Below, one piece after another: positions 16,068 to 25,309 of a stretch of 64,000 nt of DNA (positions are counted from its first letter, which is position 1; every line of letters begins with the position of its first letter). The notes under the pieces were generated by a model, which saw only the letters and a list, made by a program, of their open reading frames with translations, did not search any database and was not told where the DNA came from. Origin of the DNA: CAYYIS01 sp964470965 (GTDB taxonomy: Bacteria > JAAXHH01 > JABIQT01); NCBI GenBank assembly GCA_964470965.1, contig CAYYIS010000007.1, positions 1-64,000 of the forward strand, given 5' to 3'. Made by a program: the position numbers and the translations under genes.

Positions 16068-17854
16068 CCACCGAAGCATACCACGCGCAGGTAGACGAAC
16101 GCGCAAACCAGATAATAGACACCATCGTGGCAAAGGAACGCAACGGCATCTGGGATGCCCACGCGCTCCTGGCTCGGGATATGCATCTTGACCGTATCGT
16201 AGGCCTCGTCAAAGACGGCCTGAACTTAAAAACGGAAAGCGGTGCCCCCTTTGGCGGTCCGTTCCATACCCTGCCGTCCATGTTTCTCCTCTGCCGCTGG
16301 GAAGAGAAGCTGCCTGAAGAAGCGATCGATGTGATCCGATCGTTGATGGCCGAAGGGGTCCTGGCCCGTGGCAACACCGAAAATCACTGGCTAATGTACT
16401 ACACCGGTTGTCTGCTGGCGGCCGAGCGGTGGCCGGATCAGAAGATGAACTGGAATGGCCTCCCCCCTGAAGCCATGCGCGCGGAGGCGATGCGCTGGAT
16501 TTTGGGTATGATCGAGCGTACAGCGGTCAATGGCCACCACGAATACGACTCACCGCAGTATCACATCGAGCACATGATGTCTTACATAGCGCTGGTGGAC
16601 CATGCACAGGACGCACACTTCCGGAAGCAGGTGGAACAGATGCTGTCGCTGCTGATCGCGGACATGGCGCTGGAGCATTTCCACGGTGCATGGGCGGGTG
16701 GCCACAGCAGGGAAGGGTACCGTGAAAACACGTGGAAGCGCAGCGGCGCCATCCCGATTCTGCAGTTTCTGTATCTCGGAGGAGAACCGTACGATTCCGA
16801 CTACCACGTACACGGCTTTGGTGTCCCGGCAACAACCGCGTTTTACAAGCCTCCGCCTGTTTTCGCGGACATGGCTTGGGACCGGTCGGAACCGCATGTG
16901 GTCCGCAAGACCAAGCCGCCCAGAACTATCTACCGGTGCGTGGAGCGGGAAGCAACCCCTGTGCGGAAATACACCTATATGAGCCGCTCATTCGCCCTCG
17001 GATCCAGCCAGGTGGGACTCCCCGGTGCTTCTGCCGGACCGATCGATCTGATCTCATGGGATCTGACGTGGGACGCGCCGACGCACGAGTGTAAGATCAC
17101 CTGCAACCACCCGTACCGCAGTCCGGACCGGTTCAGCGCATTTCTTGCGGGACTGCCGCAGCAAATTCGTCGTTCCATCGGCAGCGACAAACCGTACCTC
17201 CAGTGGGAGGATCGGCTATTCGGTGCATCACCCTATGAGCAGATGATGCAGCACGAAGGCACCGTGGCCATCCTGTACCGGATTCCTCCAGATGACGAAG
17301 CCCCATTCGCCAACCTGTTCCTCCCAAAGTCGATCTCCTGGGTGGAGCGGAATGGGTGGATTATGGGCGATGCAGGCAAGTTCTACGTGGCGCTCCGGCC
17401 TATCGGCGACTATGACTGGCAGGAGATCCGTGAGGCAGGCACCGTAAGATTTCAGGCATGGAGCGCTCATCAGGTGATGGGATGGCTGTTGCGGCTCCAG
17501 GACCTGGACACCGGCCTGATTTTGGAAGCGGCAGAGGCAGACGAAGCCGGTCCATTTCAGGCCTTCTGCGACCGCCGCACCTCGGCGCATCTCGACCTGA
17601 GCGGCTGGCCGGACTCCGGCACCGTCTCGGTCGATACCGTTGCAGGTCATCGGCTTGATATAACCTACAATGGGGCCCACTGCATCGACGGTGAGGCCGT
17701 CGACTACGATGCCTACCCCTTCTACGACGCCCCCGGTGTCGATGCACCGATGGGTACGGGTAAAATGGTGTTTGAGCATGGTGAATTGGAAACTCAGCTG
17801 GATTTTGGTGTGGATGCGAAGAGTACGTTGATTCCGATGCGGGTGATCGGGTAG
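16064..17854 (+). CDS. Possible (alpha/alpha)-toroid polysaccharide lyase-like protein
   Basis: A 596-residue protein without a signal peptide. The N-terminal half is helical and carries ENHWLMYYTG and HHEYDSPQYHIEHMMSY, an Asn/His plus Tyr/His arrangement reminiscent of alginate and heparin lyases and heparinase II/III folds. The C-terminal half is beta-rich, typical of the beta-sandwich appended to such lyases. I cannot name a family and catalytic residues are only suggested. The start overlaps the propeller gene by 4 nt. Lack of a secretion signal argues for action on imported oligosaccharides, or for a non-enzymatic role. Confidence 0.6.
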   Translation: MTTEAYHAQVDERANQIIDTIVAKERNGIWDAHALLARDMHLDRIVGLVKDGLNLKTESGAPFGGPFHTLPSMFLLCRWEEKLPEEAIDVIRSLMAEGVLARGNTENHWLMYYTGCLLAAERWPDQKMNWNGLPPEAMRAEAMRWILGMIERTAVNGHHEYDSPQYHIEHMMSYIALVDHAQDAHFRKQVEQMLSLLIADMALEHFHGAWAGGHSREGYRENTWKRSGAIPILQFLYLGGEPYDSDYHVHGFGVPATTAFYKPPPVFADMAWDRSEPHVVRKTKPPRTIYRCVEREATPVRKYTYMSRSFALGSSQVGLPGASAGPIDLISWDLTWDAPTHECKITCNHPYRSPDRFSAFLAGLPQQIRRSIGSDKPYLQWEDRLFGASPYEQMMQHEGTVAILYRIPPDDEAPFANLFLPKSISWVERNGWIMGDAGKFYVALRPIGDYDWQEIREAGTVRFQAWSAHQVMGWLLRLQDLDTGLILEAAEADEAGPFQAFCDRRTSAHLDLSGWPDSGTVSVDTVAGHRLDITYNGAHCIDGEAVDYDAYPFYDAPGVDAPMGTGKMVFEHGELETQLDFGVDAKSTLIPMRVIG

Positions 17855-18235
17855 GATATCCACCCTTTCCCCTCACGCTCGATATCCAGATTGACGAAAC
17901 GTCTAAGTCTGGTAAAGGCCGAGTAGCATAGTTATTTGCCACGAACGGTCCGTCCGCTACGTCGCCCACCAGGTGCATCAACCTGACACGCATTTAAAAT
18001 GATACGAAGTTAACTTCTGACTTATATCAATCCCCGTCAGTCGGAGGCTTGACATGCCCGATCGGTTTCTCTATTTTCGGCATTGTCCGCCGGACGCTAC
18101 ACCACCGGCCTGCAGACGATTTCCGTGATTCTGTTTTCGCTGCGGATGCAACCACATCACACCTGAACCATGCCGTTTAGGGATGAAAGAGATCTTGGTA
18201 TGGTCTGAACCTCTTGTCACACAAAGGCGGCCAGT
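17855..18235. other. Intergenic region
   Basis: About 380 nt. It holds the promoter at 18049-18077 and a leader of about 150 nt. I see no gene. Confidence 0.6.
18049..18077 (+). promoter_or_regulatory. Sigma70-type promoter for the sugar-acid dehydratase gene
   Basis: TTGACA (18049-18054) and TATTTT (18072-18077) are separated by exactly 17 nt. The predicted leader to the ATG at 18236 is about 150 nt, long enough for a regulatory element, but I recognise none. Confidence 0.6.
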
Positions 18236-19378
18236 ATGCAAATCACGGGGATGAAAACGTACCTCGGAAGTTTCGCCAACCGCTCACGGGCATTGGTGAA
18301 AGTCGAAACCGACGAGGGCATCTACGGATGGGGCGAGGCGTATTCCATAGGCCCCGACCGTTCGGTGGCGCCGATTATCGACTATATCTTCGAGATGATA
18401 AAAGGGGAGGATCCCCGACGGATCGAATACATCATGCTTAAGCTGACTCAGCAGTTCCGTTTCCCACCGGGGGGAATCGGACTGGCCGCCATATCGGCCG
18501 TTGATCACGCGTTGTGGGATATCAGCGGCAAGGCCGCAGATATGCCGGTCTACATGCTGCTCGGCGGCACGGTGCGCGACCGAATTCGCGTGTACCACGG
18601 CATTGGCGGCGAGGACGGCAGCGCCGTAGCTGACCGGGCGCACCGGATGCATGAAGACTGGGGTTTTACGGCGTTCAAGGTCAGTCCCTACTGGTCTAAT
18701 CCGGAATCGGAACGATGGGGCAGTGTCTGCTCCGCCGCTGCGGAAAACTTTGCGCAGATTCGCGCATCCACTCCTGATAATTGGGAATTCGCCTTCGATC
18801 CACACGCAAAGATTTTTGAACCTGTTCGGGCGCTCCAGCTCGCCAACGCGTTGGCGCCATACGATCCGTATTTCTACGAGGAGCCGCTTCGTCCCGAGCA
18901 TATTCCCCAGTGGGCAAGATTGCGGGAACAGATGCAGGTGCCGCTTGCTACCGGTGAAAGCCTGTATACCCGGTTCGAATTTCTGGACCTGATGGCGGCT
19001 CATGGCGCCGACATCATTCAGCCCGACATCTGCGTTTGCGGTGGCCTGCTGGAGATGCGCAAGATCGCGGCTATCGCCGAGGCCCACTATATTACAATCG
19101 CTCCCCATAACCCCATGGGGCCGGTGGCTACGGCTGTCAACGTGCACTTCGCGGCGGCAACGCCGAATTTCAAAATCCTGGAATACGTAAACCCCATGGG
19201 TACGGAATGGGAAAGCTGGGTGGACGAGCCGTACCTGCCCAAAGACGGATACTTGGAACTGCGCGACCGGCCGGGCCTGGGGCTCGACATCAACGAGGAT
19301 GTCGTCACCGATAACGCCTACACCCACTGGCAACGCACCTGCCCGGTCCGCCCGGACGGCGCCACAGGGTATATTTAG
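18236..19378 (+). CDS. Mandelate racemase/muconate lactonizing enzyme family, galactonate dehydratase-like
   Basis: A 380-residue enolase-superfamily enzyme. The barrel carries the metal ligands in order: Asp in FDPHAK, Glu in YEEPLRPE, Glu in TGESLYTRFEF, followed by QPDICVCGGL and the catalytic His in APHNPMGP. The DxHxK-like FDPHAK and the APHNPMGP motif follow D-galactonate dehydratase (DgoD) and related acid-sugar dehydratases, which make 2-keto-3-deoxy sugar acids. Preceded by a strong promoter. It probably serves sugar-acid catabolism; the exact acid sugar is uncertain. Confidence 0.88.
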   Translation: MQITGMKTYLGSFANRSRALVKVETDEGIYGWGEAYSIGPDRSVAPIIDYIFEMIKGEDPRRIEYIMLKLTQQFRFPPGGIGLAAISAVDHALWDISGKAADMPVYMLLGGTVRDRIRVYHGIGGEDGSAVADRAHRMHEDWGFTAFKVSPYWSNPESERWGSVCSAAAENFAQIRASTPDNWEFAFDPHAKIFEPVRALQLANALAPYDPYFYEEPLRPEHIPQWARLREQMQVPLATGESLYTRFEFLDLMAAHGADIIQPDICVCGGLLEMRKIAAIAEAHYITIAPHNPMGPVATAVNVHFAAATPNFKILEYVNPMGTEWESWVDEPYLPKDGYLELRDRPGLGLDINEDVVTDNAYTHWQRTCPVRPDGATGYI

Positions 19379-19577
19379 TATTCCGGCAGGTGGCCGTTCC
19401 GTATCGGCCTCATATACAGGGGGTTTGACAACTTCCGGTTCAAGGTAGGTGCTCGGGGACAGGCTGAGCTGGCGGTTGATGCTGTTCGGGCTTTAGCGGT
19501 GTTTCCAGTCTGGACGGGTTGCTTCCTTTTTTCGATTTTACATTGGTAAAGCCTTATTGTTGCCGGTGCAGGACCGT

Positions 19578-21002
19578 TCAAGTATCCGGAAATCCTCGCG
19601 GATCTGGAATCCACGGCGTAACATCACTCGTTTCGATGTACCAGTCCAGCAATCGCTGCTCCAGGTCCCGTCCCACTTCCACATGTTCCGTCATCCCGTA
19701 GATATTGTGCAGCTCTTTCGGGTCTGCCGTAAGGTCATACAGTTCATGTTCTTCACTCGTCCGGCGAATCAGTTTATGCGATTCAGTCCGGATCATCGCG
19801 GCACGGCAAACGCTCTGTGGACGTTCCTGTTGCTGAAGGCCTTTCGGATAGTAGATTGATCTGGGGTTTCCACACACGCCGTCCGCGGGACGTCCCTCGA
19901 AACAATGTGGTTCATGGAGGTCATATCCTCCTTCAGCAAACACCGCTCGCTCCGGATCACCGGCCGCGCCATGCAGCTGTGGAACGAGCGATCGCGCGGC
20001 ATGGGTATGCCGTGCTTTGATACCGGTGAGTTCCAGGGTGGTGGGCATGATGTCGAAACATTCGACAGGTTCTTCGACCACATGGCCTTCCACCCCGCCT
20101 GGCGTGCGGATGATCATCGGTACCCTGGTGAGACAGTCGTCGAGGCCGCTGGGCCATTTTTCCACCAGGCCGTAGTCGCCCGCCCAGTCGCCGTGATCCG
20201 AGAAAGCGATTACCGTGGTCTCATCCGCCAGGCCGGTTTCTTCGAGCGCATCCAGTAATTTGCCAACCAGGTGATCCACGTAGGACACCATTCCCAAGTA
20301 CACCGCCATGATCTTCCGGAACACGGATTCGTCGAGCTGCTCAAGCTGCCTGTATTTCCGGATCAACCTGTGAAAATCAGGCTTGTCCGGGAGATCTGAG
20401 GGACGCAAACGCGGAATTTCGTCCGGGTCGTACATGTCATACCAGGGTTGGGGAGCATGGTAGATGGGGTGCGGAAACGAGGTGGCCAGGAACAGAAGGA
20501 ACGGCGGATCCGATGGAGTACGCCCACGAATGATATCGATCGCCCGGTCAAAACAACCAGCGTCCCTTGGGGGGGCGTCCATTGGTCCGTTGAGGAAACT
20601 GAAGAATCCGGGTTCTCCTTCGCGAAATGCATTTTGGGAAGATCCACCACCATCAATTCGGTGGAATTCGGTGACCGATGATGCGAATGATCCGGGTGCG
20701 AGGCAATCGTTTTTACCAATCCAGTGTACGTCGTAACCGGCCTGTTTCATGTACCGCATGGTGTTGGGCTCGTCCGGCTGCAACGGGTGCCAGAGTGTCC
20801 TGTGACCCCGGGTGTGGGGATACCAGCCGGTCATGAAGCTACAGCGGGAGGGTGTACAGACGGAATGTTGGATATGACACTGCTGGAACCGGGTGCCGCC
20901 CGCTGCCAGTCGATCCAGGTGAGGGGTCCTTGCCTGCGGATGCCCGTAGCACCCCAGTGCGTCCGCTCGCATCTCGTCCGGATTGATGTAGATGATGTTC
21001 AC
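19578..21002 (-). CDS. Sulfatase (formylglycine-dependent)
   Basis: A 474-residue type I sulfatase. The signature CTPSRCSFMTGW holds the Cys-x-Pro-Ser-Arg in which Cys is oxidised to formylglycine. Calcium ligands are visible in NPDEMRADALGCYGH at the N-terminus and AFSDHGDWAGDYGL in the middle. There is no clear signal peptide; the frame starts at a GTG, so it may act in the cytoplasm or lack an annotated leader. It is last in a four-gene minus-strand operon after fucU, a dehydrogenase and a metallophosphoesterase. The operon context suggests removal of sulfate from fucose-containing sugars (inference). Confidence 0.92.
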   Translation of the reverse strand: MNIIYINPDEMRADALGCYGHPQARTPHLDRLAAGGTRFQQCHIQHSVCTPSRCSFMTGWYPHTRGHRTLWHPLQPDEPNTMRYMKQAGYDVHWIGKNDCLAPGSFASSVTEFHRIDGGGSSQNAFREGEPGFFSFLNGPMDAPPRDAGCFDRAIDIIRGRTPSDPPFLLFLATSFPHPIYHAPQPWYDMYDPDEIPRLRPSDLPDKPDFHRLIRKYRQLEQLDESVFRKIMAVYLGMVSYVDHLVGKLLDALEETGLADETTVIAFSDHGDWAGDYGLVEKWPSGLDDCLTRVPMIIRTPGGVEGHVVEEPVECFDIMPTTLELTGIKARHTHAARSLVPQLHGAAGDPERAVFAEGGYDLHEPHCFEGRPADGVCGNPRSIYYPKGLQQQERPQSVCRAAMIRTESHKLIRRTSEEHELYDLTADPKELHNIYGMTEHVEVGRDLEQRLLDWYIETSDVTPWIPDPRGFPDT

Positions 21003-21103
21003 AGGTCAGACCTTTAGGACCATCACAACAGTGTCCATAGTCCGGAAAATATGTGTCAATAAGGGTGCGTCATTAGCAGCTCAGGTAACATGGACGGCAG
21101 GGG

Positions 21104-22021
21104 TCAACAGCCCACTCGCTGATTTCCATTCCATATCGCTTGCAATCTCGGCAGCATCACCTCTCGATCCCGGTCCTGCACCGTGCCTGCCCATCCCAGA
21201 TTCTGTTCAGGGGTGGACCGATCGTAGGACTGCTGCACCAGGTCGGGCAGATCCAACTGCCTGAACGTTGTCCGAACCTTGCCGTCTTCATAAAGCGAGA
21301 TTTCCCGGAATCCCATGGGATAGCCTATTATGCAGGCGGTATCCAGCAGCAGGCAGCCGTGTGTCAAACAGATGCGGTTCGTGTGACGATGGCCGGTGAG
21401 CACCATAACGATGGCTGCATGCTCGGCGATGGTTTCCAACAATCTATCCGCATGGGTGATGATGGCGGTTGATCCAGTCTCTCCTTCCAGCGGCAGAATC
21501 CACGTATGAAGCGCCAGAATGAGGGCACAGCCCCTATCGGATGCTTCCAGGGCTACGTCGCTCAAGGCCTGATCCAGTTCGTCGGTCCAGACACCCTGCC
21601 CATCGGTAAAGGGGTCGCATTGGTAGATGTTTGCGGTAGCTATCCGTATTCCGGGTGCCGTATCGAACACATCGATCGTATCCGGGATCGGAAACCGTCG
21701 GGCGAAAGGCACGAAGGAACCGGTGCGGGCGTCACAGTCGTGGTTCCCGGGTACGTAATAAATCGGCGCCTGAAGCTGATCGAACGCCTCAGCCACTTCG
21801 TCGATGGAACGGTGGTAAGTATTCGTCGGCATCTCAAAGGTACCGCCGCCGGACAGTAGGTCGCCGCCGTGAACGATAAAATCTGGAGACACGGCATTGA
21901 TGGCAGGAACCATTGCATCCAGAATTTTCTGACTTTGTGTCAGCATCTTGGGTGCGGCATAGTTCTTCGGAGCATCCGGGTAATGGTGGCTGTCTGTGAC
22001 GAAAACGAATCGAACCGGCAT
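21104..22021 (-). CDS. Calcineurin-like metallophosphoesterase
   Basis: A 305-residue cytoplasmic phosphoesterase of the Icc/cyclic-nucleotide phosphodiesterase type. Metal-binding motifs are TDSHH (DxH), HGGDLLSGG (GGD), VPGNHDCDA (GNHD), LILALHTW, and GHRHTNR (GHxH). It starts after a good AGGAAAA site, 8 nt behind the dehydrogenase-like gene, and lies in the fucU-sulfatase operon. The substrate is unknown and could be a phosphorylated sugar or nucleotide. Confidence 0.88.
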   Translation of the reverse strand: MPVRFVFVTDSHHYPDAPKNYAAPKMLTQSQKILDAMVPAINAVSPDFIVHGGDLLSGGGTFEMPTNTYHRSIDEVAEAFDQLQAPIYYVPGNHDCDARTGSFVPFARRFPIPDTIDVFDTAPGIRIATANIYQCDPFTDGQGVWTDELDQALSDVALEASDRGCALILALHTWILPLEGETGSTAIITHADRLLETIAEHAAIVMVLTGHRHTNRICLTHGCLLLDTACIIGYPMGFREISLYEDGKVRTTFRQLDLPDLVQQSYDRSTPEQNLGWAGTVQDRDREVMLPRLQAIWNGNQRVGC

Positions 22022-22029
22022 GGATTTTC

Positions 22030-23196
22030 CTAAACTCCTGTGATATCGAATCTGACGTTCGCCTTTGCCAGATCGCTGATCAACCAGTCGAACAACGGAC
22101 CGGTGATGACCTGCTCCGGAGTGACAAACGGATTGTCTGACCGCGTCAGGTCACCCCGGGCAATCATCCGGGCTACGATGGCGGCGGTGAAGGCGGTGGT
22201 TCGGGCCATGGATGTGAACCCAAGCGTCTCATCGTAGTGATCCACCATATCGGCTCGGGCATGGACCGTCTGACCGCTTCGCGCGCCGGTCACTTCCACC
22301 CGGAAGGTGGTGATATCACGGTCTTCCGGCTCCATTTTCACGTGGGGATAGTTGACCGCGTCGAGTACATGTTTGGGAATCACGGTCACGCCGTCCACTT
22401 CGATAGGCTCCAAACTCAGCATGCCCATCTCTTTCAGGGCGGTCACCTTCTCTGCGTATCCGGACCAGCGCACCGTCTTCTGGGTACCGGTCTTCAACCC
22501 CTTCAGAGCGTCCAGGTCGAGCAGCCAGGGCATGAATCCTTCGTGCCATGCCTGGCATTCACCTACACCATCGAACGTCACCGCCTCCGCACCGGAATAG
22601 CGCGGCACGTGTTTCAGCTGGCCGTTCTCTACCACATAGGCGTCCGCGTCCCTGAGTGGAAGATGGCGGCCGCCGAACACGATTTTGTAGGACAGGGGTG
22701 GTTTCGGATCCTTCGGGATGCCGCCGCATTTGATGTGCAGCTCGTCGACCCGATCCATGGTCTCTGCCAGATAACGGGCCACGATTTCCGTGAGCCCTGG
22801 CTCAAGGCCGCAGCCCAGGACAATAAAACCGGATGAATCTTCGTGCCGTGTCGCTAATTCGACCAGCGTTTCGTCAGGGATTCGGGTCAGGTCCACCAGT
22901 GGAGTTCCCGCCTCCATGGCCTCGGGAACCGCGGTCAGGCTGGCAGATCTGGGTAGCGCAGCAACGATCGCATCGTGCTTGGCCATCATGTTTACAGCAC
23001 CGCTGCGTTCGTTAAGGTTTAGCTGCCGGTAGGACACCTTGTTGGCGCCCGGTTTGCCCTCCAGCATGGTCCGGCATCCGGCGAGCTGTTCTTGGCTCAT
23101 GTCGCACACGGTGACTCCGGTCACTTCGGGATCCGTCATGGCGTTGTACGCGGCGGCGGGCCCCATCAGGCCGCCGCCGAGAATTAATAGCTTCAT
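22030..23196 (-). CDS. Saccharopine dehydrogenase-like NAD(P)-dependent oxidoreductase
   Basis: A 388-residue enzyme with an N-terminal Rossmann fold (LLILGGGLMGPAAAYNA) and the C-terminal domain of saccharopine/lysine 6-dehydrogenase relatives (GCGLEPGLTEIVARYLAE; MARTTAFTAAIVARM). The ATG at 23196 follows AGGAG. It is the second gene of a minus-strand operon: fucU, this gene, a metallophosphoesterase, a sulfatase. Its likely substrate is an amino acid or sugar-related keto compound, not determinable from sequence. Confidence 0.82.
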   Translation of the reverse strand: MKLLILGGGLMGPAAAYNAMTDPEVTGVTVCDMSQEQLAGCRTMLEGKPGANKVSYRQLNLNERSGAVNMMAKHDAIVAALPRSASLTAVPEAMEAGTPLVDLTRIPDETLVELATRHEDSSGFIVLGCGLEPGLTEIVARYLAETMDRVDELHIKCGGIPKDPKPPLSYKIVFGGRHLPLRDADAYVVENGQLKHVPRYSGAEAVTFDGVGECQAWHEGFMPWLLDLDALKGLKTGTQKTVRWSGYAEKVTALKEMGMLSLEPIEVDGVTVIPKHVLDAVNYPHVKMEPEDRDITTFRVEVTGARSGQTVHARADMVDHYDETLGFTSMARTTAFTAAIVARMIARGDLTRSDNPFVTPEQVITGPLFDWLISDLAKANVRFDITGV

Positions 23197-23238
23197 GGTT
23201 GCTCCTGTGTTTAGATCAGGGCGTGACTCATAACGCAT

Positions 23239-23670
23239 TTAAACGGGGGTGACGCCCTTTTTCAATATAATGTTCCCGTATTTGGCCGTTTCGCCGGTCA
23301 TGACCACAACGAAGGCATGTCGTGCCTGCTCGTAGAATGCGAATCGTTCAACCCGGGCTATAGGCGGCGTTTCTGGCCAGTGCCGGTCGATCTTGGTTCG
23401 GTAAGAAGCTTCCACTGTTGGATCAAGTGTATCGCCCGACACCGCGGCCATCATGGATACCGGGCTGTCCACATAAGTGTCCAGCACGAACAGCGGCAGG
23501 ATCGCATCCAGCAATTCCGGTACACGGAGGCCGTCCGCCCGGAGCACATTTGGGTTGACGGATTCACCCGGGAAGTGGGCATCCGCCAGTACGATCTCAT
23601 CGCCGTGCCCCATCCTGTACAATGTGGCTAGCAATTCGGGACTCAGCAGCGCAGAAATTCCAATAAGCAT
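23239..23670 (-). CDS. fucU: L-fucose mutarotase-like protein (RbsD/FucU family)
   Basis: A 143-residue protein of the RbsD/FucU family that interconverts the anomers of fucose and related sugars. The match to E. coli FucU, as recalled, is close across the length: ALLSPELLATLYRMGHGDEI, LADAHFPGES, RADGL, DTYVDSPVSMMAAV.GDTLDP, and the C-terminal GE.AKYGNIILKKGV. The catalytic His (MGHGDEI) and Asp (DAHFP) are present. Its start at 23670 has an AGGAG site and it heads the sulfatase operon, which supports a role in fucose use. Confidence 0.9.
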   Translation of the reverse strand: MLIGISALLSPELLATLYRMGHGDEIVLADAHFPGESVNPNVLRADGLRVPELLDAILPLFVLDTYVDSPVSMMAAVSGDTLDPTVEASYRTKIDRHWPETPPIARVERFAFYEQARHAFVVVMTGETAKYGNIILKKGVTPV

Positions 23671-23959
23671 ACAGGCTCCTGGGTTATTGTCTGAAACGAC
23701 TGCAACCAGTATGCCATTGTGATACATGGGAACCGAATCGTCAAGGGCTATTTCAGGAAAACAAGGCGTGGGGGCATGGCTCCGGAGGTGGCTTCGATGC
23801 GTTACCCATCCCTACCGGATCCGTATGGACTAGGGCGGTAAAGCGTGCCATTCATATGACTTAGCATGTTGTCGCTTCCGTCGTAGACAGAGCCGGTGAA
23901 ATCTGCGTAGCCGGTTAATGGAACATTACATGCGGCAGCAGATCAGATGAAATCCCCAA

Positions 23960-25309
23960 CTACATTTTTTCCCGGGCTATTCGTATCATCGAATCCAGGC
24001 TTCTATCCACATCTGCTTCCGTTGTTTTCCATGAAGATACGCTAATGCGCATGGCGGTGTTGCCTCGCCATACGGTCTCTCCGCACCAGCAGACGCCTTC
24101 ATTCTGGATACATCGAATGGTATGGCGGGTAGCCCTGGCATCGCCGAAGGAGACGAGGACCTGGTTTAGGGCAACGTCGTTGAGAATGTTGTAGCCAGCC
24201 TTCCGCAGCCCATCTGCGAAGCGAGTGGCCAGACGGCAGTTACCTTCCACCAAGACTGAAAGTCCGGAGCGTCCGAGAGACCGTAGCGCCGCCCATACTT
24301 CGATGCCGCGGGCACGCCTTGATGCCTCGGGCGTGTAGTGCATTGGCTCTCTGGTGGTTTCGTCCGGCAGGTAGGCCGCAGTGATCGACATGGCGGCCCG
24401 AAGGGCGTCGGAATGCCGTACCATGGCGATACCGCAGTCGTATGGCACGTTGAGCCACTTGTGTCCGTCCGTCGCCCAGGAATCCGCTTCGGCAATACCC
24501 GCAGTCAGGTCCGCCCGGTCCGGTGCGGCGGCGGCCCAGATGCCGAAGGCGCCGTCCACATGCACCCAGGCGTCGGCGTCATGCGCCCGGGCACAGAGTT
24601 CGGAGGAAGGGTCGAAGGCACCAGTGTTTACGTTGCCGGCCTGAAGGCACACGATGGTAGGACCCGAGATGCCCGGGAAGGTCTCGGTACGAATCCGGCC
24701 CTGTTCATCCACAGGCGCCCGAACCACGCGGTGTCTTCCCAGGCCCAGTAGACCGAGTGATTTAAGTAGCGTCGGATGTACTTCCTCACCAACGATCACC
24801 GTGATCGGCGGCGCCCCGAACAGGCCGTCCCTGTCCACATCCCAGCCCTCCTGGGCCAGAACTCGGTGCCGGGCCGCGGCCAGCGCCGTGAAGTTGGCCA
24901 TGGTGGCGCCGGTGACAAATGCACCCCCGCTGCCCGCCGGAAGCTTCAACGCTTCCAGCACCCACTGCAGCGCGATATTCTCCAGTGTTACGGCGACCGG
25001 AGATGTAAGTATGCTTAAAGCGTTCTGGTCCCACGCGGCGGCCATCCAGTTGGCTGCCAGCGCCGCCGGCAGCGTGCCGCCCGTGACAAACCCGAAATAC
25101 CTTCCTCCGGCGTTGGCTGTCGTGGCAGGTGACCCGAGTTCGTCGAGTTGGGCCAGGACCTGTTCCGCCGGCAGGGGCGTCTTTGGTAGTGGCCCATCGA
25201 GCTGTCGAAGACGCTCGACCGCCTCGGGTGAAGGCGCAACACGCCGGTCTTCCAGGCTGTCCAGGTACCGCCCGGCTCGTAAAGCGGCAGATTCGAGAAG
25301 CTGGTTCAT
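23960..25309 (-). CDS. PLP-dependent decarboxylase (group II, aromatic-L-amino-acid type)
   Basis: A 449-residue group II decarboxylase-fold enzyme. The PLP lysine is in SWATDGHKWLNVPYDCG, with ligand Asp and Ala in WVHVDGAFGIW, and the N-terminal YFGFVTGGTLPAALAANWMAAAWDQN is characteristic. Family members decarboxylate aromatic amino acids or glutamate, but some act as aldehyde synthases. It is a single gene; its function here is unknown. No closely linked transporter. Confidence 0.88.
   Translation of the reverse strand: MNQLLESAALRAGRYLDSLEDRRVAPSPEAVERLRQLDGPLPKTPLPAEQVLAQLDELGSPATTANAGGRYFGFVTGGTLPAALAANWMAAAWDQNALSILTSPVAVTLENIALQWVLEALKLPAGSGGAFVTGATMANFTALAAARHRVLAQEGWDVDRDGLFGAPPITVIVGEEVHPTLLKSLGLLGLGRHRVVRAPVDEQGRIRTETFPGISGPTIVCLQAGNVNTGAFDPSSELCARAHDADAWVHVDGAFGIWAAAAPDRADLTAGIAEADSWATDGHKWLNVPYDCGIAMVRHSDALRAAMSITAAYLPDETTREPMHYTPEASRRARGIEVWAALRSLGRSGLSVLVEGNCRLATRFADGLRKAGYNILNDVALNQVLVSFGDARATRHTIRCIQNEGVCWCGETVWRGNTAMRISVSSWKTTEADVDRSLDSMIRIAREKM

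Noticed and set aside
18284..19333. Minus-strand open frame of 349 codons antisense to the sugar-acid dehydratase
   Set aside because: The plus-strand frame has the full enolase-superfamily motif series and a promoter; the antisense frame has none.
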